Assembly: GCF_013426915.1 (NCBI RefSeq)
Contig: NZ_AP023180.1
Span: 1,426,001-1,490,000 of the forward strand
From: Paraburkholderia sp. PGU19
GTDB lineage: Bacteria > Pseudomonadota > Gammaproteobacteria > Burkholderiales > Burkholderiaceae
Length of the DNA: 64,000 bases
Direction of reading: 5' to 3'
In this document: positions 15,585-24,129 of the stretch, in pieces
Layout: every line of letters starts with the position of its first letter
Numbering within the stretch: the stretch's first letter is position 1
The notes under the pieces: generated by a model
Seen by the model: only the letters and a program-made list of their open reading frames with translations
Databases searched by the model: none
What the model was told of the DNA's origin: nothing
Program-made: the position numbers and the translations under genes

Positions 15585-15591
15585 CCGCCGC
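15585..15591. other. Right attachment site core (attR), CCGCCGC
   Basis: Direct repeat of 6921-6927. To its right the sequence resumes the host repeat (AAAGAAAAGTAGGCAAAAG) exactly as in the intact copy read in reverse at about 16.1 kb. Confidence 0.7.
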
Positions 15592-16100
15592 AAAGAAAAG
15601 TAGGCAAAAGAAAGCGGCTCACACCGCCAGTTCTTGTGTTTGCCTGAGGGCCCTCAAAGGGTCTTACGCCTCATACGGCAACGCCTCTGTTCACGTTCGT
15701 TGCCAACGCTTTGAATGAGCGCCTCACCCGCTTCGAATACCCGTACTCGGGCAAGCGGCAGCGAATGGTTGGCGCCGCCTAGGTGGCAAACTGTGTGTAG
15801 GTTGTCGCGTCGTATGGGGTAGCGCTCTTACAGGGTGGCCCGCGTGCGCTATTGTTCCGAAGTGAGGCGTGCGGAGCACTTGGGCCTACACACAGTTTGC
15901 CACCTGGGCGGCCGTGGAATATCTAACACTGCGTGCCGCAACGCGGGGGCGTGAAGCGGGTGAGGCGCACCGCAAGAGTGTTGGCAACGAACATGAGTCA
16001 CGTGATTGCCGTGTGAAGCGTAAGGCCGGTTGGGGCCCTCAGGCAAGAAGAATGTTGGTGGTGTGAGCCGCTTTCTTTTGCCTACTTTTCTTTGCGGCGG
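15585..16100. repeat. Large imperfect inverted repeat, arms of about 217 bp
   Basis: The left arm 15585-15801 and right arm 15885-16100 are reverse complements with mismatches, around an 83-base spacer. The outermost roughly 40 bases and the innermost 21 bases (15781-15801 against 15885-15905) match perfectly; the middle is patchy. No protein-coding frame with a ribosome site is visible. It is the centre of a larger symmetric structure whose outer blocks are at 6850-6863 and 16158-16171. Confidence 0.85.
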
Positions 16101-16171
16101 CAAAGAAAAGTAGGTGCCGCCCCGCACAGGGGCGACGCTTGAAGCAAGCTAACAAATCGCGGATGCCAGCG
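16101..16171. repeat. Dispersed palindromic repeat, right half, uninterrupted
   Basis: Continues the structure outward: AAAGAAAAGTAGGTGCCGC, the CGCACAGGGGCGACG block, and CGCGGATGCCAGCG (16158-16171), the reverse complement of 6850-6863. This copy shows what the chromosome looked like before the element integrated on the other side. Confidence 0.8.
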
Positions 16172-16317
16172 AAAAGGTCAAAATACCCAAACGGCAACGC
16201 CAACGCCCAAAAGGCAAAAAAACCGAACCACGCTGTCGATTCCCCCCACCCTCAACCGTCGTCAAAAATGAAACCCGCCATTCCGCGGTCCCAACCAGGT
16301 CAGACAGGAGAAAAAAC

Positions 16318-16755
16318 ATGCGCGTCATGGTAATCGTAAAAGCAACGAGCGACTCAGAAGCCGGCAAGATGCCCACCACCGAGTTGCTAGCAGCAATGGG
16401 CCAATACAACGAAGAACTCGTGAAGGCGGGCATCATGCAGGCAGGCGAAGGCCTGCACCCAAGCTCACGCGGCAAGCGTATACGCTTCTCAGGCGCAAAC
16501 CGAACCGTAATCGACGGCCCGTTCGCAGAAACGAAAGAACTGATCGCCGGCTTCTGGCTCTGGCAGGTGAAATCGATGGAAGAAGCTGTCGAATGGGTCC
16601 GGCGCTGCCCGAACCCCATGGAAGGCGATTCCGAAATCGAGATTCGTCAGGTCTTCTCGGCCGAAGATTTCGGCGACGAGTTCACCCCCGAACTACGCGA
16701 GCAGGAAGACCGCCTACGCGCCGAGATCGAACAGCAAACGCACAGGCCAACGTAA
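16318..16755 (+). CDS. YciI/YCII-family (DGPF-domain) protein
   Basis: A 145-residue small alpha-beta protein of the YciI superfamily. The signature VIDGPFAETKELIAGFWLW is present, together with N-terminal MRVMVIVKA and the ELLAAMGQYNEELVKAGI helix. Members are often encoded beside ECF sigma factors and have no firm biochemical role. No sigma gene is adjacent here. The start at ATG 16318 follows an AGGAG site. The last 30 residues (FTPELREQEDRLRAEIEQQ) form a charged helix beyond the usual domain. Codons near the start are unusually A/C-ending, in line with the skew on this side of the palindrome. Confidence 0.85.
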   Translation: MRVMVIVKATSDSEAGKMPTTELLAAMGQYNEELVKAGIMQAGEGLHPSSRGKRIRFSGANRTVIDGPFAETKELIAGFWLWQVKSMEEAVEWVRRCPNPMEGDSEIEIRQVFSAEDFGDEFTPELREQEDRLRAEIEQQTHRPT

Positions 16756-16786
16756 CGACAAACTCCGTCGGCGGCACGCACCAAAC

Positions 16787-17953
16787 TCACCGCGCACGCA
16801 ACGCATCAACGATATTCATACGCGCCGCCCGCATCGCGGGCAAAAAGCCGCCGACGAGCCCCATCGTCATCGAAAACGCCAGCGTCTTCACGACAATCGC
16901 GGGCGTCAGGATGAACCGGAACGACAGGTCCGCAAAGGTCTGGAAATTCGTCGTGGAAAACGACGCAAACTGCATGAAGGCTGCGCATCCCAACCCCGCC
17001 AGTCCGCCAACGAGCCCCAGCAACACCGCCTCGATCAGAAACGCGGCCAGCACATTCGCCCGCTGGAAGCCGAGCGCGCGCAGCGTGCCGATCTCGGCGA
17101 CGCGATTGGCGACGGAAGCGTACATCGTGATCATCGCGCCAATCATCGCGGCAATCGAAAAGATCGTCGACAGCGTGAAGCCGAGGATGTTGAGAAACGT
17201 CGAGAGCGCCTTCGACTGATCGCTATAGAACGTCTGCTCGCGCTTCGCCTCCTCCGCGAGACGCGGATCGACATCGATATCGGCCCTGAAGCGCTCGAAC
17301 TGATCCGACTCCGCGATGCGCACCACCATCGACGAATAACTGGTGCGCCGGAACGACTGCATCAACTGATCGACGTCGCCCCAGATTTCCGAATCGAAGC
17401 CGCTGCCGCCCGCATCGAAGGTGCCGACCACCGTCCAGTCGCGCTGCGCGAAACGCAGATGCTCGCCGAGTTGCGTGCCGCTGAAGCCCTTCGCGATGCT
17501 GCTGCCCACGATGATCTCCGACGAGCCCGGCGCAAACATGCGCCCCGTCGCGAGCTTCACCTGCGGCCGCAAGCTCATCGCAGCAGGTGACACGCCGCGT
17601 ATCACCACGTTCGACGGCTTGCCCGTGCCGAGCTTCAGCAGCGAGATCAGCACGACAGATTCCTTCGACGCCATCCGCTTGCCATCGCCGCCCATCGCCA
17701 CGGCAGGATGCATCTCGATCACGTTGGCCTGGCCGCGGTCGATCGCGCTCTGCACCTCCGTTTCCGCGCCCTTGCGGATCACGACGACGTTGTCCGCTTC
17801 GCCCGTCGAAACAAGCGTTTTCTTGAGGCCCGCGTCGAGCATCAGCACCGTCGCGAACACGAACACCACCAGCGCGAGGCCGCCCGCCGTCAGCGCCGTG
17901 GTCAGACGGCGCGTCCACAGGTTGCGGGCGATATACGAAAGCGGGATGGCCAC
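16787..17953 (-). CDS. ABC transporter permease, MacB/FtsX type (2)
   Basis: A 388-residue inner-membrane permease: one N-terminal membrane helix (TALTAGGLALVVFVFATVLM), a large periplasmic domain of about 220 residues (MacB_PCD), then three C-terminal helices of the FtsX domain, with the family motif GTLRALGFQRANVLAAFLIEA. It starts at GTG 17953, 25 bases after the stop of the paired permease gene at 17979. With that permease, the ATPase and the adaptor it forms a tripartite exporter that pushes substrates from the periplasm outward. No TolC-type outer-membrane partner is encoded nearby. Substrate unknown. Confidence 0.88.
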   Translation of the reverse strand: MAIPLSYIARNLWTRRLTTALTAGGLALVVFVFATVLMLDAGLKKTLVSTGEADNVVVIRKGAETEVQSAIDRGQANVIEMHPAVAMGGDGKRMASKESVVLISLLKLGTGKPSNVVIRGVSPAAMSLRPQVKLATGRMFAPGSSEIIVGSSIAKGFSGTQLGEHLRFAQRDWTVVGTFDAGGSGFDSEIWGDVDQLMQSFRRTSYSSMVVRIAESDQFERFRADIDVDPRLAEEAKREQTFYSDQSKALSTFLNILGFTLSTIFSIAAMIGAMITMYASVANRVAEIGTLRALGFQRANVLAAFLIEAVLLGLVGGLAGLGCAAFMQFASFSTTNFQTFADLSFRFILTPAIVVKTLAFSMTMGLVGGFLPAMRAARMNIVDALRAR

Positions 17954-17978
17954 GTTGTGCTTGCCTTTAGCGTTGAAC

Positions 17979-19133
17979 TCAGCCGATCGCCCGCAGGCCT
18001 TCGACGATCCGCACGCGCGCCGCCTGCAGCGCCGGAATGATGGCAGCAGCCAGCCCGACCACGAGCGCGCACGCAGCCTGCTGCAGCATCGTCTCGCGCG
18101 ACACGGTGAACACCGGGAACACGCCGCCCGTCGCCTGCTTGAAGAAGCTCGCGGCGGGCGGCGTCGCGAGCATGCCGAGGCCCGCGCCGAACGTGCAGAT
18201 GGTCAGCGATTCGCCGAACATCAGCATCGCGAGAAAACCCGGCCCGAAGCCGAGCGCCTTGAGCGTCGCGTATTCGGTGGTGCGCTCGCGCGCGCTCATC
18301 GCCATCGCATTCGCCATCACGGCCATGATGATGACGATCACCACGTACGACACGAGGCGGATCGCCGCGATGATCTGATTCGACATCGCGACGAAGCCGA
18401 GTTGAAACGCCTGCTCGGTTTCCGTCAGCGTTTCGGCGAGCGAGTTCTTGAACACGTTGTCGACCTTGCGGGAAATCGCGGCGGCATCATCAGGATTGTC
18501 GATGCCGAGCACATACACGCCGACCTGATCCGCGCGCCGCCCCGGCATCTTGCGCACGGATTCGTTCAGATAGTCCCAGTGAAAGATCATCTGGCGCGTA
18601 ATCGTCGATTCGTCGCGGCCATCCAGAATGCCGCGCACGACGAATTCCCACGTGCCCGGATAGATCGTCCCCTTGATGGGGATCACGTCGCCAACCTTGA
18701 AGCCATACGTAGTCGCAAGCTGCCTGCCGATCAGGCAGCCCTTGCGGTCGCGCTCGTAATCCGAGCGCTGCTGCGCGGGCAGAATGAACTCAGGGTAAAG
18801 GTCGAGATAGTTATCCGACACGGCGAACTGCGCGAAGAAGTTCTTCGGGTCGCGGTAAACGCCGCCGAACCAGTTCGAGCGCGCAACCAATGTCACACCG
18901 TCCACGCCGCGAATACGGTTCTCGTAACTGAGCGGCAGCGGGAACGTCAGCGAGATCGCATTGCGCGTCACGAGCCGCGCATTCGATGCGGCCGCCGCGC
19001 CCGCATACCACGCGTCGATCACGGTATGCAGCAGCCCGAACGCGAGCACGGCGATCATCAGGCCGAGCACGGTCAGCGTCGTGCGCAGCTTGTGCCGCAG
19101 CGCGTTACGCGTGATCAGCTTCAGCAGATACAT
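17979..19133 (-). CDS. ABC transporter permease, MacB/FtsX type (1)
   Basis: A 384-residue paralogue of the adjacent permease with the same layout: N-terminal helix (TLTVLGLMIAVLAFGLLHTV), periplasmic domain, three C-terminal helices and the motif EYATLKALGFGPGFLAMLMFG. Separate half-transporter permeases such as these probably work as a heterodimer around the dimeric ATPase encoded next at 19167. It starts at ATG 19133, 33 bases downstream of the ATPase stop, so all four genes look like one operon read from 21 kb leftward. Confidence 0.88.
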   Translation of the reverse strand: MYLLKLITRNALRHKLRTTLTVLGLMIAVLAFGLLHTVIDAWYAGAAAASNARLVTRNAISLTFPLPLSYENRIRGVDGVTLVARSNWFGGVYRDPKNFFAQFAVSDNYLDLYPEFILPAQQRSDYERDRKGCLIGRQLATTYGFKVGDVIPIKGTIYPGTWEFVVRGILDGRDESTITRQMIFHWDYLNESVRKMPGRRADQVGVYVLGIDNPDDAAAISRKVDNVFKNSLAETLTETEQAFQLGFVAMSNQIIAAIRLVSYVVIVIIMAVMANAMAMSARERTTEYATLKALGFGPGFLAMLMFGESLTICTFGAGLGMLATPPAASFFKQATGGVFPVFTVSRETMLQQAACALVVGLAAAIIPALQAARVRIVEGLRAIG

Positions 19134-19166
19134 GGCGGCGTGATCCCGGATTCTGTCGCGCGCGCT

Positions 19167-19874
19167 TCAGCGAGCCGTGCCATCGATCAGCTCTCCCTTC
19201 TCCAGATGCACGAGCGCGCGTGCCGCGCCCGCCGCGTGCGCGTCGTGCGTGACCATGATGATCGTCTTGCCCAGTTCGCGGTTCAGACGCTGCAGCATCG
19301 CGAGCACTTCTTCGGCGGACGCGCGGTCCAGGTCGCCCGTCGGTTCGTCGGCGACGATCAGCGTCGGGTCGGTGATCAGTGCGCGCGCAATCGCGACGCG
19401 CTGCTGTTGCCCGCCCGACAGTTCAGACGGGTAATGATGCGCGCGATTGCCCAGATTCACCATGTCGAGCACGAGGGAGACGCGCTCGCGGCGCTCCTTG
19501 CGCGTCAGGCGCGTCAGCATCAGCGGCAACTCGATGTTCTCGAACGCCGTCAGCACGGGCATCAGGTTGTAGAACTGGAAGATGAAGCCGACGTGCGCCG
19601 CGCGCCATTGCGCGAGCGCGGATTCGTTGAGTCGCGTGATGTCCAGCCCGCCGACGCGCAACTCGCCGCCGTCCGGCCGGTCGATACCCGCAATCAGATT
19701 GAGCAGCGTGCTCTTGCCCGAGCCCGACGGCCCCATCAGCGCGATGAAGTCGCCTTCGCCGATCGCCAGCGTGATGTCGGACAGCACGGGCACGGTCTGC
19801 ACGCCGCGCCGGTATGACTTGACGAGATGCCGGATATCGACGAGCGGCGGCGTTGCGTGGATCGGCTCGCTCAC
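19167..19874 (-). CDS. ABC transporter ATP-binding protein, MacB/LolD type
   Basis: A 235-residue ATPase subunit with a complete set of motifs: Walker [11 protein letters not shown]-loop [20 protein letters not shown], signature LSGGQQQR, Walker [13 protein letters not shown] and the switch His in MVTHD. It powers the two FtsX-type permeases. The start is GTG 19874, overlapping the adaptor's stop by four bases (GTGA), which signals translational coupling with the adaptor gene. Confidence 0.93.
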   Translation of the reverse strand: MSEPIHATPPLVDIRHLVKSYRRGVQTVPVLSDITLAIGEGDFIALMGPSGSGKSTLLNLIAGIDRPDGGELRVGGLDITRLNESALAQWRAAHVGFIFQFYNLMPVLTAFENIELPLMLTRLTRKERRERVSLVLDMVNLGNRAHHYPSELSGGQQQRVAIARALITDPTLIVADEPTGDLDRASAEEVLAMLQRLNRELGKTIIMVTHDAHAAGAARALVHLEKGELIDGTAR

Positions 19875-20914
19875 TGTTTCTTCGCCACGGTGACTTTGGC
19901 GCCGTCCTTGATGTGCTCGTTCGGCGCGCGTACCAGTACGTCGCCGGGTCGCACGCCGCTCACTTCTACCAGTTCGCCGAGCGTCGCGCCCGTCGTGACG
20001 GGCACTTCGCGCACGCTGTCGTCCTTGACGACGTACGTCACCTTGCGCCCATCGCGCTCGACGATGGCCGCCGGCTGCGCCGCGACCACTGGCTTGCGGT
20101 CTTCGGGGGGCACCGGCTTCGACAGAAACGCGATCTTCGCGCTCATGTCGGGCAGCACGCGCGCGTCGCGATCGACGAAGCGCACCTTGACGAGCACCGT
20201 CGCTTTCGAACGGTCGACGGTCGGCACGATGCGCGACACGCTGCCCGCGAGGCGCATGTCCGGCAACGCGTCGAGCTGGATCTCACAGGGCGCGTTCACG
20301 GCGATCTTGCCGATATTCGATTCTGCGACGTCGGCTTCGACTTCGAGCGTGTCCATGTCGGCGATCGTCACCACGGCGCCCTTGCTGTCCGAGGCCTGCG
20401 AGAACGGCGTGATGTTGTCGCCGACGTTCGCGTGCTTTTCGATCACCACGCCGTCGAACGGCGAGCGGATCACAGTCTGATCGACGGCGACCTGCGCGGC
20501 CTGTGCGTTCGCCTGCGCGGCCACGATTGCGGCGCGGCTATTGTCGATCGATGCCACGGCCTTGTCGTAGCGCGCAAGATCGGCGTCGTATTGGGTGGCG
20601 GGAATCGCGCCGTTCGGCGCCAGGATTTTCGAGCGCCGCAAGTTGACCTCAGCGTTCGCCAGCTCGGCCTGCTGCAGCGCGAGGTTCGCCTGCGCGACCT
20701 TGATCTGCGCCTTCGCCTGCGCAAGCGACGCTTCGACATCATTGCTTTCGATCCGCGCGATGATCTCGTCTTTCTTGACACGCGTGCCTTCCAGCACGCC
20801 GAGCCATTCGAGGCGCCCCTGCGCTTTCGACGAAACGGCCGCCTTGCGCTGCGGCACGACATAGCCCGTGGCGTTGAGCAGCGTATAGGTTTGCGACGGA
20901 TAAGCCGACACCAC
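19871..20914 (-). CDS. RND/HlyD-family periplasmic adaptor; N terminus frameshifted
   Basis: A periplasmic membrane-fusion protein for the adjacent ABC exporter. It has a lipoyl-type half (GYVVPQRKAAVSSKAQGRLE), a long coiled-coil hairpin (SLAQAKAQIKVAQANLALQQ, and SIDNSRAAIVAAQANAQAAQ), the second lipoyl half (VIRSPFDGVVIEKHANVGD) and beta-barrel domains. The intact frame begins at GTG 20914 and lacks a membrane anchor. Upstream in this frame an uninterrupted membrane helix is encoded (LRGVALILVVALVVGL), but it has no proper start. A good N terminus (ADHDLKRLKIDRP after TTG 21078) lies in another frame. One extra G at the CCCC run 20991-20994 would join them into a normal adaptor. This is either a real inactivating frameshift or a sequence error. 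Confidence 0.8.
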   Translation of the reverse strand: MVSAYPSQTYTLLNATGYVVPQRKAAVSSKAQGRLEWLGVLEGTRVKKDEIIARIESNDVEASLAQAKAQIKVAQANLALQQAELANAEVNLRRSKILAPNGAIPATQYDADLARYDKAVASIDNSRAAIVAAQANAQAAQVAVDQTVIRSPFDGVVIEKHANVGDNITPFSQASDSKGAVVTIADMDTLEVEADVAESNIGKIAVNAPCEIQLDALPDMRLAGSVSRIVPTVDRSKATVLVKVRFVDRDARVLPDMSAKIAFLSKPVPPEDRKPVVAAQPAAIVERDGRKVTYVVKDDSVREVPVTTGATLGELVEVSGVRPGDVLVRAPNEHIKDGAKVTVAKKQ

Positions 20915-21078
20915 GGTCGTGGTCTCGACGGTCTGCGGCCCGGCCAGCCTGAGGCCGACGACGAGCGCGACGACGAGGATCAGCGCGACGCCCCGTAGCC
21001 GATCCAGTTGCGCCGGCGGCCACCCGTGGCGACGGCTGGCCGGTCGATTTTCAGCCGCTTCAGATCGTGATCTGCCAA

Positions 21079-21386
21079 TTTCTTATGTCGTTGCCGCAGG
21101 GTTGATACTGTCACGCGTCTTGACGCATCGCCCACGCCGGCCACTTATAGTGTGTAAATGGGTCCACAGTATAGCGCCGCGCCCTGCCCGCGTCTGCACG
21201 GGCCTGGCATCCCGCTTGCAACGACACAGTGCTTGCGCGCAAAACGCCGGGAGTGCTTACGATTCGTGCCTCGCGTCGCGTGCGGCGTATGCGATAGGCA
21301 TCCGCTGCATCGCGCAAGTGTTGACAGGCAGCTGCGCTAACGGTTTAGATTCTGGCCGTTGGTGTTCGATTTCCGAGGGAGGCATC
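21079..21386. other. Intergenic between divergent adaptor and methyltransferase genes
   Basis: About 300 bases holding promoters for both directions. TTGACG near 21120 followed by TTATAG around 21145 is a possible but loosely spaced plus-strand promoter. GAGGGAGG just before 21387 is the methyltransferase ribosome site. No gene seen. Confidence 0.35.
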
Positions 21387-22244
21387 ATGGAAGAAAAACA
21401 GCCTGTCGCAGCGGACAGCACTGCCGTACGCGTCGCGCTGTGGCGCGCGATGCATGTTCAGGTCGACGAGCCGCCGCATGTGCTCGACGACGAAGTCGGT
21501 CTGCGGCTCGCCGCGCCCGACGCAAGCTGGCGCGAACGTCCCGACATGGATGCACAGGGAACGCGCGGCTATCGCGCGTCGATCGTGGGGCGCGCGCGCT
21601 TTATCGAAGACCTGGTGGCGGAGCACGCCGATCGCGGCGTCGGTCAGTACGTGATCCTCGGCGCGGGTCTCGATACGTTCGCGCAGCGCAAGCCGCGCAT
21701 CGCGTCGCGGCTGCGCGTCTTCGAAGTCGATCGGCCGGGCGCGACGTCGTGGAAGCGCGAGCGCCTGCTCGAACTGGATTACGGCATTCCCGACTGGCTG
21801 CGCCTCGTGCCCGTCGATTTCGAAGCCGGTCAGTCGTGGTGGGAACAGATCGCGGACGCGGGCTTCGATGCGAGCGCGCCCGCCGTGATCGCATCGACGG
21901 GTGTCTCGATGTACCTGACGCGCGAGGCGAATCTGGCGACACTGCGCCAGATCGCGAAACTCGCGCCGGGCTCGACGCTGGCAATGACGTTTCTTCTGCC
22001 GCTCGATCTGATCGATCCCTCCGAACGCGCGCAACATGAGTTCGTCTACGAGCGCGCGCGGGCAGCGGGCACGCCGTTCGTCAGTTTCTTCAAGCCCGTC
22101 GAGATGCTCACGCTCGCGCGTGAAGCGGGTTTCAAGGACGTCAAGCATGTGTCGACGGCCGATCTCGTCGAGCGCTATTTCGCTGGCCGGTCCGATGGAC
22201 TCAGGCCGTCGACGGGTGAAGCGTTTCTCGTTGCGACCACCTGA
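21387..22244 (+). CDS. SAM-dependent methyltransferase, leucine carboxyl methyltransferase-like
   Basis: A 285-residue enzyme of the class I methyltransferase group known as LCM/PPM1-like (often annotated TIGR00027 type). The SAM-binding glycine motif is QYVILGAGLDTFAQR, followed by the acidic strand end VFEVDRPGATSWKRERL and the TGVSMYLT motif after the fourth strand. The start is ATG 21387 behind GAGGGAGG; the much longer open frame upstream is not coding. Family members in actinobacteria and proteobacteria methylate unknown small molecules. It is convergent with the esterase gene, with a perfect hairpin between. Confidence 0.85.
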   Translation: MEEKQPVAADSTAVRVALWRAMHVQVDEPPHVLDDEVGLRLAAPDASWRERPDMDAQGTRGYRASIVGRARFIEDLVAEHADRGVGQYVILGAGLDTFAQRKPRIASRLRVFEVDRPGATSWKRERLLELDYGIPDWLRLVPVDFEAGQSWWEQIADAGFDASAPAVIASTGVSMYLTREANLATLRQIAKLAPGSTLAMTFLLPLDLIDPSERAQHEFVYERARAAGTPFVSFFKPVEMLTLAREAGFKDVKHVSTADLVERYFAGRSDGLRPSTGEAFLVATT

Positions 22245-22253
22245 AGGCTCATG

Positions 22254-22288
22254 GACCGCGCGCCGTCATGAAAAGACGGCGCGCGGTC
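22254..22288. terminator. Bidirectional hairpin between convergent genes
   Basis: GACCGCGCGCCGTC and GACGGCGCGCGGTC form a perfect 14-bp stem with a 7-base loop. No T-run on either side, but its place between two convergent stops makes a terminator role likely. Confidence 0.65.
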
Positions 22289-22293
22289 ATTGC

Positions 22294-24129
22294 CTAGAAC
22301 CCGCTGGACGTCTTGCGGTAGCTGCTCCAGTTGTTGCCGCCCGTGCAGTTCAGCTGCGAGCCCTGCGCCTGGCACCATGCCTCATAACCCGGCGAGTAGA
22401 GCCACTCTCCCATCCAGTTCAGATCGACATGCGTGTCGCCTTGCGCCGACACGAAGTTGGACGCGTCGTCGGTGCTGCCCGAGCCGGTGTAGCGCGCCAC
22501 GGACGGATACGGGAACACCGGGCGTGTGCGCGTGGTTTGCCCCGTCGAATCGACGATCGACGCGACGATCTTGCCTGGCTTCGCGCCCGTCTCCGTCCAT
22601 GACATCAGCGGCGTGAGGATATCGAACGTGTTCGGACCTTCCCCGCCGCCGCAATGCGCGACGCCCGGGAACAGATAGAGCGTCGCGAAGGCGTCGACGC
22701 GCTCGCTGCCCATCACGTTCTTCATCGCGGTGTAGTACTCGATCGTCGAGCGCGGCGAGATGTGCTGATCTTCGAGGCCGTGCCACAACAGCAGCTTGCC
22801 GCCACGACGTTCGAACGGATGCAGGTCGGGGTCGGTGGCCGCGAGGTACTTCGAGGTCGGCACGGTCTTCAGGAACGCGTCGATCGTAAACTTCAGATCG
22901 CTAAAGCTCGCCGATGCATTCGATCCATTGAAGTAGTCGAGGTAGCGCAGGAACGGCATCACGAAGTTGATGCTGCCGCTCGGCCCTGCATCCGTTGCGG
23001 GCACGAACAGACTCCAGTTCAGTTCCGAGCCCCATTCGCGCGAAACGTACGGCTCCAGACGCGCGCCGCTCGCATCGGTGGCGCCGTCGTGAATCTTGCG
23101 CACCACCGTCGCCTCGGCCTCAGACAGGCACGTCGACGCCGCTTGCCCTTTCGCGCACACCAGCGTCGCGGGATCGAAATGGCAGGCCTGCGGACGGTCG
23201 ATCACGCCATCCATCACGCCGTCGATACCGTCGCACGCCTTCATGACGGCGGCATGGACGAGCGGCAGCTTGTCCGCGAGCAGAATGTATTTGCCCGTCT
23301 TCGGATCGATGTTCGCAGCAGCCGCCCAACCGTGATGGAAGGTGTTCTGCACGATCAGATCATTGGCGGGCGCGCCTGCTGCAATGCCGTCGAAGTCGTC
23401 GGGAAAGCGCTGCGCTTCCATCAGTGCTTCGCGCCCGCCATCGGAGCAACCGTCGAAGTACGCGTACTTCGCAGGCCGCGCGTAGAACTTGTTGATGATC
23501 GCCTTCGCCACCTGCGCCGTCGCGTGCTCCGCGCGATACGCGAAGTCGAGCTTCGCCTTCGGGTCGAGTGCCCATGAACCATCGTTGCCGCCTTCGTGGC
23601 CCATGTCCGTTGCGGCCATTGCGATCTGTCCGTTGGTGACGGGCACGCAGGTCGAGGCCATCGGTGCGTTGACCGACAGGTTTCCGCAGAGCCCGCCGCA
23701 GCCCGTTTGCAGATAGCGCTGGGTCCAGCCTTGCGTCGGCAGTTGCAACTCGAATAGCGACGCACCCGGTCCGATCGTGCCCTTCACGTCGCACACGGGC
23801 GCGGGCAGCGTGCGCTGGCCGACGGCCGTTCCCGCCGGCAGCACGACAGCCGAGGTGATCGTGACCGTACCGTCCGTCACGCCGCTCAGGTCGAGTCCTG
23901 CGACGGCTGCGCAGTTCATCGCGGGCATCACGGCGGGCAGGTTGGCGAGGCCCGCTGCCGCATGTGCGCCGGATGGCCAGGCCATCGCCGCCAGCAGCGA
24001 CACGAGCAAGGTGAACGCGGCCAGCAGGCGGCGCATGAAGTCATGTTGCACACGTTCTGTCGCATGCCTTGCACTCGCCGCTGTCGGCAAGGCGCACGCA
24101 AGCGATCCTGCGTTGCAGATCACACGCAT
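22294..24129 (-). CDS. Tannase/feruloyl esterase family hydrolase
   Basis: A 611-residue exported alpha/beta hydrolase of the tannase family (PF07519), which cleaves feruloyl, galloyl or related aromatic esters. The nucleophile elbow is GCSDGG in FDGCSDGGREALM, the catalytic His is in VAHCGGG near the C terminus, and the family's many Cys are present (ALDL region, CGGLCGN, VCDVKG). A signal sequence occupies about residues 34-57 (LLAAFTLLVSLLAAMAWPSG). The start is uncertain: ATG 24129 has AGGAG correctly spaced but adds 31 residues, while ATG 24036 gives a standard signal peptide with no ribosome site. I list the longer form. A neighbouring MFS gene reads away from it. Confidence 0.87.
   Translation of the reverse strand: MRVICNAGSLACALPTAASARHATERVQHDFMRRLLAAFTLLVSLLAAMAWPSGAHAAAGLANLPAVMPAMNCAAVAGLDLSGVTDGTVTITSAVVLPAGTAVGQRTLPAPVCDVKGTIGPGASLFELQLPTQGWTQRYLQTGCGGLCGNLSVNAPMASTCVPVTNGQIAMAATDMGHEGGNDGSWALDPKAKLDFAYRAEHATAQVAKAIINKFYARPAKYAYFDGCSDGGREALMEAQRFPDDFDGIAAGAPANDLIVQNTFHHGWAAAANIDPKTGKYILLADKLPLVHAAVMKACDGIDGVMDGVIDRPQACHFDPATLVCAKGQAASTCLSEAEATVVRKIHDGATDASGARLEPYVSREWGSELNWSLFVPATDAGPSGSINFVMPFLRYLDYFNGSNASASFSDLKFTIDAFLKTVPTSKYLAATDPDLHPFERRGGKLLLWHGLEDQHISPRSTIEYYTAMKNVMGSERVDAFATLYLFPGVAHCGGGEGPNTFDILTPLMSWTETGAKPGKIVASIVDSTGQTTRTRPVFPYPSVARYTGSGSTDDASNFVSAQGDTHVDLNWMGEWLYSPGYEAWCQAQGSQLNCTGGNNWSSYRKTSSGF

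Larger units (their letters stand above)
6928..15591. mobile_element. Integrated phage-satellite-like element of about 8.7 kb
   Basis: Bounded by the 7-bp direct repeat CCGCCGC (6921-6927 and 15585-15591). Joining the flanks across one copy restores exactly the sequence of the uninterrupted repeat around 16070-16115. Contents from left to right: a small unknown gene, a lone HK97-type capsid gene, a small exported protein, a superinfection-immunity-like membrane protein, a large protein with a PD-(D/E)XK-like region, two small unknown genes, an iteron array with a HTH replication-like gene, an AlpA-like regulator, a 9-bp tandem repeat and a tyrosine integrase reading inward from the right end. 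No portal, terminase, protease or tail gene is present. The ends and the integrase are well supported; the name satellite is inference. Confidence 0.8.

Noticed and set aside
17421..19817. A 798-codon open frame on the plus strand
   Set aside because: Antisense shadow of the ABC permease and ATPase genes; Arg/His-rich composition typical of the complementary strand of high-GC genes.
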